Source: Pleurodeles waltl | Taxonomy: Eukaryota > Chordata > Amphibia > Caudata > Salamandridae | Direction: 5' to 3' | Length of the DNA: 64,000 bases | Assembly (NCBI RefSeq): GCF_031143425.1 | Contig: NC_090448.1 | Span: 534,830,313-534,894,312 of the forward strand | Program-made: the position numbers and the translations under genes | The notes under the pieces: model-generated | What the model saw: the letters and a program-made list of their open reading frames with translations, nothing else | The model's database searches: none | Told to the model about the DNA's origin: nothing | Shown: positions 12,190 through 25,409 of the stretch, piece after piece | Layout of the letters: each line of letters opens with the position of its first letter | Position numbering within the stretch: the stretch's first letter is position 1

Positions 12190-14005
12190 GAATAATCCCT
12201 TTAAACAATTCTCAGGCCTGCCACTGCAGCCTGTGTGTGCATTGTAAACTGCCATTTCAACCTGGCAAAATAAACCCTTTGCTAGACGCTAATCTTCCTT
12301 TTTAATACTTATAAATCACTCTCAGGTTAGGCCCTAAACAGCCTTCAGGGCAGGGTCCAATGTACTTATAAAGTAGGACAGGTACTTTTAAGTTTTGCAT
12401 GTCCTGGTAGTGGAAAACTCAAATTTGTTTTTCACTTTTGCAAGGCCTACTTCTCCCACAGTCTAACATCGGAGTTACCTTATTACATTTAATAGGCTGT
12501 AATTTCCACATGGGAGCAGGTAACCATTCATGTTTGGTGTCTTTGGAATTGTAGTGAAAATAATCTATCTTGTAGTGTAGTTGGTTTTCAAATAATTTTA
12601 AAAATGGCACTTTTAGAAAGTTGACATTTTCCTGCCTGAGCCCTGTAGTGCCTGTAGCCTTTCTTTAGTTCACATGACTTGGTATAGCTGACGATTGAAA
12701 CGTTGTGTATTCCTCCTAAACAGCCACACACAATAGCAAGCTTAGGTGTGCCTGGATGGGCCATCGCTGGCAGGATGGAAGGTGGAGTTGAGCACAGCTC
12801 TACTTACAGTTGAATAGGGTCTGTCCTCCCACCACAGAAAGAGTTGGAAACCCTCTGTAGTTAGTTTGGAGCCAGGGCAGGGAAGGCAGGATGCCTGTGG
12901 ACTTAAAGGGAAAACTCTAAAAGCTTTTACCCAACTTCAAAGGCACAACTGAGTATAAATACCAGACATAAACACCAACTCTTTAACACACTTCTGGAAC
13001 TATGGATACTCGACCAGGAAGGACTGCTGTGCTGCTTGACTGCTGCCCTGCTGTTCTCTTGCCTGGGTGAGAACGACTGGACCTGCAACTCTTGAACCCA
13101 GAACTCCAGAGTGACTCCAAGGGCTAGATGGCTGGTCTCCTGATCTGAAACCTCAGATGCCACTCCAGTCCTGGACCCTTGGAAGTAGGCTTAAAGTTCC
13201 CTGCCAGCCTCTGTGGACTTAGCTGAACTGACTCATCTCCTCTGCATTTCCTCTGCTGCGTGGCGCAACGCAGAGCATAACCGACCCATCGCCTCCAGTC
13301 GCTGCATTGGAACTACCACTGTGCGGCGCATCAACAGCACAGGCCCTTGAACCCTTCTTTGACGGCAGCCTCAACAACAATGGTAAACCTCGCATCGCAG
13401 CCTTGTGGTTCCTTGGAACAGAAGCATCAGACTTCGCATCGCAAGCCCTTTTTGACAGGATCCTCCACAATGACGCAGGGCCTCACGCCACAGCCTCGCC
13501 GCAACTTGGAATCAATGCCTCACTTCGGCTGCACAAAGCATCTTCAATGCAGATCCTTGTAACACTCCACAAACAAGGATTTTACATACTCTGTTCAGCT
13601 GGTCTAACTGGGAGCCATCACGGTCAGCCTGAAGTTATGACTTTGTCCCAGTCCACTACGACCAGATGTCCACAGATGGTGCTTTGTGAACTTTGGAGCT
13701 ATTTTCAATTAAACCTACTGATTGGATTTTTGTTGTTTTGGTCTTTTTTTGTTTATTAAAAAATACTCACTTTTTCTAACGTGATGGGGGATGCTTTTGT
13801 GGTGTATTTTCACTGTGTTAATATTTGAAGTGTTGCACAAATACTTTACGCATTGCCTTTGAGTTTAGCCTAACTGCTCTGTGCCAAGATACCAGAGGGT
13901 TGCGCACAGTTTAATTTGGGGTTTTCTTGTGACTTCACCCTGAGAAGAATTATAGTTGCTGCTTGAGAAGGGTTTGACCTCCCCGCAACCAGTAACACAA
14001 TTTCA
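12190..14005 (+). mobile_element. LTR-type repeat family 1, copy A (5' end missing)
   Basis: Matches the reverse complement of 21644-27558 minus its insertion, and copies B (39218-40799) and C (44161-45819). Diagnostic shared pieces: ggcctg..ctgtgtgtgca near the start, gcacttttagaaagttgacatttt at about 12606, TATA-like tataaata at 12954-12961, a CpG-rich central part at about 13250-13550 and an end resembling cccaatttcta. No protein domain; a solo LTR of an LTR retrotransposon is the best reading because copy D has TG...CA ends and a 5-bp duplication. Confidence 0.68.
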
Positions 14006-14786
14006 TTATGTAGTATATCTGGAGAGCTGAGTCATTCACAGCTTTCCAGGCATGCTACAAAATAAGTCATGTGATTCTTTTTAAAAGGCATTATCCTATT
14101 CAGTCATTGAACTTAGTGTATATTCCACACAGCAGAAACACAGCTCGATGAGTAAAAGCAAATGTTACTTTCTATTTTTTGAGAATCAACCCCTTCCACC
14201 ACAAAGATTGGGGATGTCCTCTTCACCTGCCCACCCTGGAAGAGAATCATCTCCAGCTCTTTACTGGAGCACAGCTCCAACCATTCCGCAGAAGAGAATG
14301 GGTCAGAGAGGAGTTTATGAATGCCAACAGTCTCATAGATTTGTGGATGATCACAAGCCTTCAAGGAAAATCAAGCCTTCAAGGGCTGCACTCCCCAGCC
14401 TTTGCGTAGGATTTACTACTCAATAATTCTACGCAGTCATGGCATATTATTATGCAATAGTAAAACAATTTTTGCCTGATGGGTATTCTTTTGTGAGTAG
14501 CTGCCATGTATACAGAGAAGGCATTTTAAGTCAAAGTTTGTCTGACAGCAGTAAATAGCTTTGTGAATCTTACCTGTGTATCCGAGCTGGCCTTGCTTGG
14601 ATGCCATACGTTAACCCACCCCGTTCCATCTTTCCCATAGCACATACTTTGAGTTTATCAATTTATTTTCATACACTAATGGAAAATACAGTTTTCAAAC
14701 ATGTTCACGCAATGCTTTTGGAGCCTTAGAAAAGCAAACATTTGCTAACCAGTAAAAATGGCATATAGTCACCAATGCAGACTTAC
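14006..14786. other. Intron sequence, nothing recognised
   Basis: No element or gene recognised between the LTR copy and exon i. Confidence 0.5.
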
Positions 14787-14895
14787 CAGCTAATCCTATT
14801 TCTAGGGCGTAATCAATGTGCTCGATGCATAAATATTCCACAAGAATAGAAAATATCTTGAATGCATTCTTTGGCAAATCAGAAGGATCCGACAG
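14787..14895 (-). CDS. EXOC5: EXOC5 exon i
   Basis: 109 nt: LSDPSDLPKNAFKIFSILVE, YLCIEHIDYALEIGLA and one base of the next codon. Acceptor tttaag, donor gtaagt. Follows CHR of exon h in phase 0, as in the mammalian protein as I recall it. Confidence 0.96.
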
Positions 14896-16133
14896 CTTAA
14901 AAATAATCAAATACCAACTTAATGTCAATAAAGGGTTCATGTACCACATAAAACATTCTAAAACAGATAAAACAACAGATAGGGAAAGGTTAAAAAAGCA
15001 GAATCCTCTTTACACACCGCACCAGCACCAACACCAGTTAACAGGTCTATCACTGCTGCAACGGCTATGGGTTCCTCAATCTTAGCTTGCTACTATAAAG
15101 ACTAAAGAAGACTTTGACTGGACTATCAATTGCTGCAAACTCTAACAAATAATGGGCTTTGTGGGATAATGTCTTCTATTGAATGCTAGTATGGGAAAAA
15201 ACAATGACACAACAAAACCTGTACAAAAAGTAGCCCACCACCAACCTTATGACCATGCTTTGGGTGACGTGGCTGAAATGCTGTTAAACACGGAGAAAAA
15301 AATCTCCCTTGAGATATTAGCTGACTTGACACTGTACTCCGAAGTCTACCAAAGAAGCTTGAGAAGCAGCCCAGAACTACCATACTAAGGACGTCTAGTG
15401 AACTGAAAATGTAAACTTGGACACTGAAAGTTGAAAAGAATTAGCATTCCTCATACAGCACGTGCAGTGCATAGCCATATTCTAGCATGCTAAGATAAAG
15501 GCACAAGATTTGCTTGTGTCACAGCATGAATGTAAAAACATAACACAAATCACATATGTAATCCAGTGCCATACTCGTGCACCTTTAGTTTTCTTTTATT
15601 CTATATTAGGGCAATTTGGCTTCAATTAGTACTACTGTAGTCTATCTGAAACGGGCACGCGTTTTTCAGAGGTTGCTATCATCATGACTGAAGGACACAC
15701 TTTAGAGTTTGGTGGACGCCGGAAAACTGTCAAAAAATGGTTGAAGTATGCCCCATTTAGAGCATATACTTCCACCAATTTTGGTTTGATAAAAGAAACA
15801 TATATTTATGTGCTGCAGAATAAAATGCTTGACTTCTCAAACCTATTCCAGAATGCGACCACACAAAAGATTTTGGACTTCAAAAAAGCATATCACCATG
15901 TTTTCACTGCGTTATCTCTCAACAAGATTCCTCTGAGGACAAGAACCCAGCTCCAGGCACACACCTTCACACACAATGCTATTTAGCAACGGTCACCTGA
16001 AATCGTGGCATTTAAACTCAATTGGTAGGGGCATAAGAGTTCAATGTGTCAGCCATACTAGTAAACCCTGAGGTCACTTGAATTGTGTGTAAAAACAGGT
16101 ATCAGAGCATTTCTTCTTAAACAAATACTAATG
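14896..16133. other. Intron sequence, nothing recognised
   Basis: Start of the 27-kb intron. AT-rich, with only short frames that show no known family. Confidence 0.5.
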
Positions 16134-16903
16134 GAGGCGTGGCCAACTACGACCAAAGATGGTGACAGGGCTTTAAGCTCCAGCCGAGCCTGCCTGAATC
16201 TCCCATAATCCTGGGCGACAAATGGGGCAGATGGGGGCCATAGAGTACTAGTGTGATGCTTCTGTTCCAGGCGGTCCGGGGCCGGCAGAGAAGGCTATCA
16301 CTAGGGACCCAGAAATGAGGCGGGCACCCGGCAGCCCAAGACCCGCATGATGACGGTTGTGGGTCGATGAGCAGAGCTGCAGGAAATTGAGACGTCAAAC
16401 TCCCTGTCCTCCAACAGGGGGCTATCTCCAGACCCAGATACCCATAGTAGGCGACCCTGCCTGCTCTGAGGCAACACGATTGAGCGGGAGGCCATGGCCA
16501 GAAATTTCAAGATAACACCGCAACTCGCTGATTGAGCCCACTGCTGCCTGCAGCAAAGGGCACCCTACAGACACCACCTGGGTAGGCCTGGCCGTGGCGT
16601 AGCCAACTGGGAGGAGTCTATGGGCCAGTACCTCCCCTGGGGTTTTCATCCTCGCAAACGTGTAAGAGGCCTCTTGCACCCCTCCAGTGGACGAGCACCC
16701 AAGGCCCTGTGCAGCTGGCCAGTTTGAGCATGACGATGGCTTGTCCCGGAGACCCAGGTGCAGTGGAGGGGTCCCAGAGGGAGGAGACAGTGGGCACAAG
16801 GCTCTTCACTTGAGTGCAGACTTGCCTGTGGTAAAGCCGGGGGAACCAGACTGCAACCTGACCCCCTGATGAATTATACATAGCACTAATTACTACCAAA
16901 AGG

Positions 16904-17690
16904 ATGAGAAAGACCCGAGGCAGGATGCCACACAATCCTGGGACAGCCCATCCACGGTCCCAGATGAGTTTTGAATCAGCTCTCCGTCCCACCGCAGAGG
17001 ACAAGTTGGATACGATCCTGGAGGCAGTGCACAGCACCAGGGAAAGTCTTGAGGCTAGAACAGACAAGGCGACAATTGACCTGGGCATACTGAGGGACGA
17101 CCATCGTAAATTGGTGGATATGGTAAAACGCTAAAGAAGGCTGTGAGCAAGGTGCGCCCTGTAGTAATAACACTGCAAACTCAAGTAAATGAGCTGATGG
17201 AAAGAGTGAAGACATTGGGAGAAAGGGCTGATGATGCAGTGGCCCAGAGACCCCACAATACAATATTAGACCTACAGGCCTCAGAGCACAAGGAGGTCAC
17301 GCATCTGGAATACTGGCTGCGGACTGTGGTGAACTCTGAGAGGCTATTGCCATTTATTTCCCTGGAGAGGGCGCACAGGGTCCCCGGCTGGTGGGCACTG
17401 TCGCAGGCGCCACCACAACCGGTGGTCGGGCGAGTCCTCCACTAACCGGAGAGTGACCAGATTATTAGGGAAGCCCGCAACAAGACGAACCTGCAAGTGG
17501 ATTAACAGAAGTGTGCAAGTTTACCCGACTACATTATGGATAAGCAGCGACAAATTACTTTGATCCTGGAGGTCAAAAAAGAAATGAGACGCTGGCGTCT
17601 TGTGCATGCTGCTCTTTCTGGGGCCCGCTTAAGTTTAAATACCAGAGCCAACAGAACAGCCCAGTGCCCATGACAGGAGCAGGTAGTGCA
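16904..17690 (+). pseudogene. L1 ORF1 remnant (coiled coil plus RNA-binding part)
   Basis: From ATG at 16904 a frame reads through heptad-like sequence (TAEDKLDTILEAVHSTRESL) to a stop at 17132-17134, then shifts: 17143-17445 contains QTQVNELMERVKTLGERAD and the motif SLERAHRVPG, which corresponds to the conserved VERAHR-P of L1 ORF1 proteins. About 17580-17670 gives KKEMRRWRLVHAALSGARLS, the C-terminal domain. ORF1p is the nucleic-acid chaperone of the L1 particle. This copy has at least one frameshift and several stops. Confidence 0.75.
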
Positions 17691-18173
17691 CTTGCAGGCA
17701 GATGCAGTAGAAGCAGTGTCTTCATTTTATCTGCCAATTCCTCAGTCCCCAGCAGATCACCCAAACGACTCACAGCAGGTACGTACCAAACTAGACTCCA
17801 CCAGTGGAGAGGACAAATTCAGACCTAAACTACCGCCCCAGCCCCCTCCGCCAAACCGTGATCCACAGATGACCACCGAGACCCAGAACTCGGAATGGAG
17901 GGGACCCCGACACTGATATCAGTATGGACTACCACAATGCACTGGTGGGCTATATGGACCCACAGAACTGTGGAAGCCCACCTTCCACGTACTACTGCAT
18001 CTCAGGGTTGGGAAGTATGAACTTTGAAGTTCTTACAATTAATGGTTGTTTGTTGGGGGGGGGTATTCTGCCAATCGCTCTGCCCTTTTGTTCATTATTG
18101 AGTGATATCCAGCTGCCATCACTCTGTATGTATATACTGAGAATGCATCCATGCCAACCAACCCAAAACTCTA

Positions 18174-21100
18174 ATGGCTGCCTTACCAGGAAAATGTGCT
18201 ATCTTAACATGGAACGTGAGGGAAATGGGGTCCATATGGAAAAGATATAAGGTGCAAGCATACCTTAGATGCAGGGGGCGCTAACATAGCCCTGCTGCAG
18301 GAAATGCACCTAAACCACACAGGAATCCCACACCTGCAGAGATGTTGGAGGGGAGGGAGGGGCAGGGAGCAATTATATGCCACCAGTTATTCAGAGTTTG
18401 CCAGGGGTACACTGATATGGTTTAAACTGGGACTGCCCTTCCGTGAACTGTCTATTCACATTATGAGGAAGGCAAATTTGTGGTGGTCTCAGGCACACTT
18501 GCCAGAATACACGGTTTACTAGGTAGCATATATGCACCAAACATTGGTCATACACAATTCCTAGATACATTATCTGAGGTACTGGCGCAGGATGCACATT
18601 TCTCAAAACTGCTAGGGGGAAACTAGAATTGTGTCCCGAAAACAGACCTAGAAGGGTTCAAAACCCCATCACGAGATTCACTCATGGCATGTGATCTGGA
18701 CCGGTGGGCTACACACTGGGAATTGCATGATATATGGCGAGCTTGGCATTTAAACCACTCTGAATACTCGTTTTCATTTTTCCATGCATGACATACACTT
18801 GAGGTTGGACAGGTTCATGGGCAGTCATGAACGGGGGGAACCACTATTGCAACTGAATACCTAGTGCATACCATCTCTTAAGAATAACCTACTACTACTG
18901 CGCCTGTGGTTGGGGGGGGATGGGAACCCCATCCTGACCTGAAAGCTCCTCGTACACATTCTGCAGGACCCTGCGACATGTGATCTACTAGCCAAGGTCA
19001 TATTGGACTACTTTCAACACAACCACCAGTCCATAGCACAACTATGCACGGAATGGGAGACAGTTAAGGTTGCTGTAGGCGAGTGCAACGATAACCGGAA
19101 AGAGACCTCCTCAGGGCGGGAGAGGAGCTGCACCTCCTGGAACTGGCAATTCCATCCCTACCTGGAGAACTGGCTGAACTCGACCAGGTACGGGTCCACT
19201 AACATGAGCTCGAAGACTGGTTGTGGGCACACTACTTGCCTACTTGCAGGCTACATATGCCGAGGGTGGCCTAAGTTATTCGATTGGAACACACAAAGCA
19301 GCCTATAACATCTCCACATGGAAGAGAGCAGCTTGGTGTGCTAGCAAACAGATATCCGCAATATCTTCGTTAGACACTATTGTGAGTTTTACCAGCCCTG
19401 TGTGGCGAATACATCGGACATAGAATCCTTCCTGAATACAGTTACTCTCCCAGGCCTGCCAAGATGGTAGAAGCTTGGCGGGCCAGATTACGGAGGCTAA
19501 GGTCAGAGGGGTGTAGAAAGACCTGGCCAGAGGCTAGAACACAGGGACTGATGGCCTCCCGGTGGAGTCCTATCAAGAATATTCTACTACTTTGGCCCTC
19601 CCACCTGACGGTGCTGTAAGAGGAGGCCTATGACAGAGGTCTCCTCCCAGATACAACTCTGGAGGCGCTCCTGGTCTCGGGTACCTAAGCTGCACAAGGA
19701 CCCCACTGATGTAGCCTCGTAGGCCATTGTCTATGCTAAATCACGATTACAAGATTCTCAGCAAAATACTAGCGGACCGACTGTGGCCGCCTATCAACAC
19801 CCTGATACATCAGGATCAAAATGGCTTTATCCCACACAGTAATACTTTCTGACTAGTCTGGGTTCTAGGGAACACCTCTCTGTACACGTACTCGAACGCA
19901 GAGGTCCTCTCTATAGAACTCCATAAGACTTTCAACTCCACATACTGACCTTACCTTACAACAGTTATGAGGCAAGTGGGACTGGGGGACAGATGGGGAA
20001 AATGGGTGACAATACTTAATGTGCGGGCGAGAGCCTGAGTGTGCATAGGACAACTAATCTTGGGCTCCATCAACATAGGCAGGGGCATTCCGGCAGGGTT
20101 GCATCTGTCCTACTGCTCGCCCTGGCCATTGAGCACTTTGCAGCGTTGATACGGGCAGAGGGGTAGGACCAAGGAATCCGATTAAGGGACGGGGTACATA
20201 CAGTTTCTTTATATGAGGATGACATGAGGTTGTTCACTGGAGATGCGTATTAGGGTGTGCCTTGGGAAGCTCAGGCTTTTAAGAGCGTCAGTAGAATTTC
20301 TTGGTTATGCCCCAACTGGGGCAAAACGTGCATTTCCAGTGTCGCCCACCTTACTGAAGGCCCCACCGGTGGTATCTAAACTCCACATTAAATGCGAACC
20401 AACAATGTTTAAGTACTTAGGGGTTAAGATCTACCATTATAATAATGATATTAGAGAGGGCAATGTGGGACCCACATTACATTTGCTGCGAACTGCAGTG
20501 ACTTTTTGGCGTAACTATACTTTCACCTCATGTCTAGGGTGGCACTCACCAAATTAGGGATGCTTTCCCAGATCCTTTATTTGTGGAGCTCCTAGTCTGA
20601 ATCCCTAAGGCATGGTTCAGGGACATGATTATTATTATTATTATGAGGGAACTTATATGGGACGGAGGAAAACATGGAATCTTGCTCCTTCTTCTCCAAC
20701 GCCCACTGGCGGAGGGAGGATTGGCCATATCTGATGGCTTTATTATGCAGCAGCACAACTGCAGTGGCTGGCTTGATGGCTAGGAGGCAAGAGGAGTTGG
20801 GATAACTAGGGGACGTCCAAAATGAGAAGGCCTTGGAGGTCCTGCTGCTGGTTGGGAACATTTAAAGATGTTTAGATCGTGCTTTGCTGCTGGAGGGAGG
20901 AGGCATGATGAACCCGAAAGCGGCACTGACATGCCTCAGATGTCCCGTTGGTGGGGCTGGGGAGCGGGAATGGTTATCTCTCGGACCAACAGATTGCAAA
21001 ATGGACACAGGCCGGGATACTTACCATACAGGAATGCTATGCTGACGGTGCACTGCACAGTTTCACGGACTTGATGTATGAAGAGAATATGCAGAGGTCT

Positions 21101-21643
21101 CACTTTCTCACATATGGCCTCCTCATGGACTCAATACAGGCTATCAGGTGGAGGGCCACCTCAGTCGCATGATATACTGCAAACACTCCTCGCATTTAGG
21201 GTTGGCAGGAAATTGACATCATGGCTCTATAGCACTGCCTTTACCACGTCAATGGTGCCCACAGTTGGGGTTTAAGCATGATGGGAGGATAGCCGAAGAC
21301 TAGCACTGACAGCCAAGGAGTAGAACACGGTCCTGCAGAATAAGTGCTGCTTCTCCAGAAACTCTAGGTATAAATATACCCAAATCAACTATCTACACAC
21401 CACTTACCTAACACCACATAGTTTAAATGGCATGATCAGCACTAGAGACAAGAAATGCCCCCAATGTTCCTTGACCGATGCAGGATTCTTGCACATTGTA
21501 TGGGAATGCCCAACTGTCTCTGATCAATGGCATCTAGTGATAAGACCTAGAACAAGCCACAGACTGTTCACATCTCGAAACAGTGAAAATCTGTTTGCTG
21601 GGCCTCTACCGTGGATCCCCAGATACCAAAATGAGATCTACAT
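18174..21643 (+). pseudogene. L1 ORF2 remnant (endonuclease, RT, start of C-terminus)
   Basis: ATG at 18174 opens with ALPGKCAILTWNVREMGSIW, the apurinic endonuclease start (WNV-G). Endonuclease blocks continue to about 18750 (GSIYAPN). RT remnants: [13 protein letters not shown] near 19740-19770, QNGFIPHSN near 19818, and motif C as LYEDDM at about 20209-20226, where the usual first residue of A-DD is replaced by Glu. A cysteine block KCPQCSLTDAGFLHIVWECP lies at 21454-21513. Frame is broken many times. The reading continues after the LTR at 27559. Confidence 0.8.
21639..21643 (+). repeat. Target-site duplication tacat (left)
   Basis: Matches 27559-27563 exactly and flanks the LTR ends TGTTAG...CTAACA. 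Confidence 0.85.
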
Positions 21644-22278
21644 TGTTAGAAATGGGGGCTCTATTTGGCAGAGGTTTACACCCTTGTCCAAGTAGGGACC
21701 ACAATCCTAGTCAGGGTAAGTCACGCACAATCCAAATTATCCTGTGCCCACACTCTGGTACCTTGGCAATGAGTAGTCAGGCTTAACTTAGAAGGCAATG
21801 TGTAAAGTACTTGTGCAATAAATCATAAAGTAACACAGTAAGATCACCACAAAAATACACCACACAGGTGTAGATAGATATAGGATATTTATCTGGTTAA
21901 ATTAAGTTAAAAACAATAAAGATTCAATAAGCACAAGTTGAGATATCACTTTTGCAAGATAAAAAAAAAGAGTTGTCTCTTGTTTGCACAAAGTACCCTT
22001 TTGCGTAAAAAATAACAAGCACGGAGACAGCAGAGGAGGAGATGTGTGGAAAAATAGGGTGTGCGTCAGATTTTCTGACACAGCAAGGATGATGCATCGT
22101 CTTTTCCACACTGCAAGGGGCTTTGTGTAAATTTTCGGCGCGCAGTCTTGCTTCCTCACTACGATGCAGGGATCTTTTTGATGCCCAGAGACGATGCGGG
22201 GAACATCCTGGGCATGCGAGAAGAAGTCACAGGTGTTGCATCGATCCGGTAGGCGATGCGTCCATTTTTCTGTTGCAC

Positions 22279-22458
22279 GGCAGGCGCTGCGTTGATTCTT
22301 CACTCAGGAGGTCGAGCTGCGTCGTTCCAGTTCGGCTGTGCATCGAATTTCAGGTTGTAAGGCAGACACTGCGTCGAATCTTCACTTGGGAAGTCGGCTG
22401 CATTTTTCCGGTTCAGCTGTGAGGCGATTTTCTATTCGCAAGGCAGGCTGTGCGTCGT
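22279..22458 (-). repeat. 81/82-bp tandem repeat inside the LTR
   Basis: ggcag(g/a)c starts at 22279, 22361 and 22442. Two and a bit units, rich in CpG with recurring gcgtcgaat/gatgcgtc words. Similar cgcatcg-rich sequence is found in the other LTR copies. Confidence 0.6.
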
Positions 22459-23034
22459 AGCGCTGCTACCCCTTAGGGTGTGTGCAATTGCAGTTTATCA
22501 CAATACCATGCATGAGACATAATAAATGCCAGGGACATTTGTGGGTATAATATGTCGCACGTTTACTGATTACACAGGTTGGGTTAGCTTACGGGTGATC
22601 CCGGTGTCGGAGACGAGTTTCTTAAAATTGGCCGACACCCATCCTGAGAAAGCTAGAGCTGTTCGGTCAGGTGTTCTCTGCACCAACATGCTTAGCACCT
22701 TACAGCTCGTTCCTTTATCGTGGTTTACCACTTTATTAATTTGTCATGCGCCTGACAAGTCAGAGCGAGACCCCGGCCAGTCTCCACAGTTGCTCAGGAT
22801 TCCAACTGTCCCTTGCGGGATTAAAGAGCGCTGTTGCATCATCCCAGGCCCCGCCGTAAAGACTCCCAGTGGCCTGACGAATTGCTTTTGGCTCCAGGAA
22901 TCACCATCTGCAGACTTTTAATCAATTTTAAAGCTTTAGGATCGCCCTGTAACTCCGCCAAGCCTCGGGGATTGCATCTCGTGATAACCAAGGCCCCCCC
23001 ACCTATGCTCATCCCTTCTTGCTACTTACAGCCT

Positions 23035-23115
23035 GCTATCTCGAGTGTCTCTAATATTTAGTAGAAAAATATCCATGCCAGCGTCAGACAGGTTTACCCC
23101 GTCTGCTGCAAAATT
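23035..23115 (-). pseudogene. SGNH-hydrolase-like C-terminal scrap
   Basis: Minus strand reads AADGVNLSDAGMDIFLLNIR, which fits the D-x-x-H end block of SGNH hydrolases carried by Ngaro elements (with Asn where the His would be). Only this tail is present; the start of the gene has been deleted together with the recombinase C-terminus. Confidence 0.5.
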
Positions 23116-23214
23116 ACCGCTCAGGCGTCTACTCAGCAGGGTATGTCTGATGAAACCAAATCCCTGCTGATTCGCACATTTTTGTAGCGACCGTTTAGGG
23201 TCCCCTAGTCGTCT

Positions 23215-23900
23215 CTAACGCACCACCACACCTTTTCCTTTCTGGTCAGCTTTTGCGCGCCGTACTTTCAGTTCCGCCATGTCCTGACCTATCTTGAGAT
23301 CACACCATCTTAGTGCCCTATCGGAAGTGTCGCTCTTCGACCTTGCCACTAACTCTGAAGTCCTGAATGCTCCGAAGCAAGCTAGGGGAAATGTGACACA
23401 GAAAAACAGCTCCTCATACTGTGTGTTACAAATGGCTGGGAGTGCCCCCACCAAAGCCCTGACCATGTCTAGATCGATGGGTGCCCTTGGTCAGGTGTCT
23501 TTCCTTCCTGTCTAGCCCATCCTTTCAGTGCTGCCCTTAACGGAAAGCCTGCCGTCGGATCTCCCTCTCCCTTCAATTTTGAGAAATGGGCTATTGCCGC
23601 CAAGTGCCAAGAGACCCACGCGTGTGATTTCCCATTGTCTTTTGCCCACAGTACGAAGCGATGCACCCCTCTGACCGGTGAATGGGCATCTCCAGCACCC
23701 CATGACTGTGTTACTTATGTGAACCTGTCAAAACACGCCTTGTATCTGGCTCGGGTAGCAGGGGCCAGTGCTAACTCTCCCAGCGCCCCTATCCTTTGCT
23801 CCACTGTACCAAACGCCACCACTCCGCCTTGAACGGTGTCATCTCCGCCATCGCCTGGGGGCAAGCTGCGTGGAATTTCGCCCACTGAAAACGACAAAGA
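23215..23900 (-). pseudogene. Tyrosine recombinase, N-terminal half only
   Basis: Starts with LALAPATRARYKACFDRFTM, a core-binding (SAM-like) domain, followed by the VLWAKDNGKSHAWVSWHLAA block, and in the frame 23466-23215 ALVGALPAICNTQYEELFFC, CFGAFRTSEL (the region of the first catalytic Arg) and ELKVRRAKADQKGKG. The C-terminal His-x-x-Arg and Tyr motifs are absent: the sequence passes straight into the hydrolase-like tail. Inactive. Confidence 0.7.
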
Positions 23901-25160
23901 GCATCAGCAGCCACGTTCTTCACCCCTTGCACATGCCGCGTGCGAAATTCCACGTTTCTCAACACGCAACCTCTCACTAGCTCCCTCATCAGCCCTACCA
24001 ATACTGGGCACTTCCCGGACTGGCAATTGATGGCCTGCACTACGGCCATGTTGTCTGACCAGAATGTAATCCTCTTGTTGGCTAACACTTGTGGCCACAG
24101 ATGGAGAGAGAGAGGACAATTGGGAACATTTCCAATACGGTAATGTTCTTTGTGAGTCCATGCCTAAACCATGCACTGGGCCATTTCGCCGCACACCACT
24201 GACAGTCCAGGATGAACCCCAAACCCCTCTCTGCCTGAAGCATCGGTGGCGAGCTGGAGCTGCTGACTGGTGCACCATGGAGTGCGCCACTATAAGGTAC
24301 CATTGAATTGCTCCAGAAATGACAGCCACATGCGCAGGTCCTCCTCCAGGCCCGCACTGAGGCGCATCAACTGTCGGGGTTTCTTCACCTTCGCTGTTGC
24401 CCTTGCTAGCCGCCTGGCAAATATTCTGCCTGCTGGTATAACCCTTGCTGCAAAGTTGAGCCTGCCCAGGAGGCTCTGAATTGTGGCTAGCATCGCTTAT
24501 CCTTGCTCAGCACCTGCCGGATGTCGGCCTGCAGAGCTGTGACCTTGACCTCCGGCAATCAGCACACCCCTTCCGTTGAATCAATCTCAATGCCCAGGAA
24601 TGTCAAGCGCGCCGCAGGTCCCAGAGTCTTTCCTAGAGGCAATGACACCCCCAGTGACTGACTGAGGTGTTCAAATGCACTGAGGGTTGCCCTACACTCG
24701 CCGGAACCAGCCCTGCCTATGAAGAGGAAGTCGTCTAGGTAGTGCAGTGAACTCCCCAGGGGGTGCTTTCTCTCAGGGCCCATTCCAAGAAGCATGCGAA
24801 GGTTTCGAATAAAGAACATGACACCGCGCAACCCATGGGCATGCACTTGTCGTGAAAGTATTGACCAGCCCACTGCATACCTAGGAGGTGAAAGCTACTC
24901 GGGTGGACCGTGAGAAGGCGGAACGCGGACTCAATGCCCGCCTTTGCCATGTGCGCACCTTTGCCTGCTGCGCGAACTAGGTCAATCGCCTCATCAAATG
25001 AAGCATAGCAAACAGAGCACGTTCCCTCCTCGGATGACCCTTTGGGATAAGAGAGATGGTGGATCAACCTATACTTGCCCTGCTCCTTCTTTGGCACAAT
25101 CCCCAGAGGTGACACAATGAAATTTGGAAGGGGTGGCTGGGTGAAGGGGCCAGACACCCT
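23790..25160 (-). pseudogene. Ngaro-like reverse transcriptase and RNase H remnant
   Basis: RT entry SPLGIVPKKEQGKYRLIHHL at about 25110-25050; motif A region MAKAGIESAFRLL (where Asp is expected, Gly-Ile-Glu is seen), motif B PMGCAVSCSLFE, motif C LHYLDDFLFIG at about 24720-24750. RNase H: FWSDNMAVVQAIN at about 24060, and VQGVKNVAADALCRFQ at about 23920. Several frameshifts, so the protein is not continuous. Confidence 0.72.
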
Positions 25161-25409
25161 CCCAACTGACGTTCCTTCTCCAGCTTCTCCTGTACCACTC
25201 CCGGGGCTTCCATGGCTGAGCGTAAGTTATTAGCCTCCCTAGTAACTGACGAGCCAGAATAAGGGATCCTAAAACCTTCACTGAAACCTGTGAACAATAG
25301 CTCACGTTCCACTTGTCTAGGGTAGCCTTTAAGGATCTGGGCCAAGGTGCTAAAAGTGATGAGTGATGGGAGAAGGTGCTAATGTAGTGTGTTGTGACTG
25401 CGGACAACT

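Larger units (their letters stand above)
16134..21643 (+). mobile_element. L1-like LINE, 5' and main part
   Basis: Begins with ggaggcgtggcc, followed by a GC-rich 5' UTR, ORF1 and ORF2 remnants on the plus strand. It is interrupted at 21643 by the LTR insertion; its last coding part and 3' end lie at 27559-27870. Antisense to EXOC5. Both frames are heavily mutated, so this is an old copy, older than everything inserted in it. Confidence 0.85.

Noticed and set aside
13307..13759. 150-codon frame in the LTR copy
   Set aside because: Lies in the CpG-rich centre of a non-coding LTR-type repeat; the frame is not kept in the other copies.
22526..22921. 131-codon plus-strand frame
   Set aside because: Antisense to the 3' part of the Ngaro-like element; no domain.
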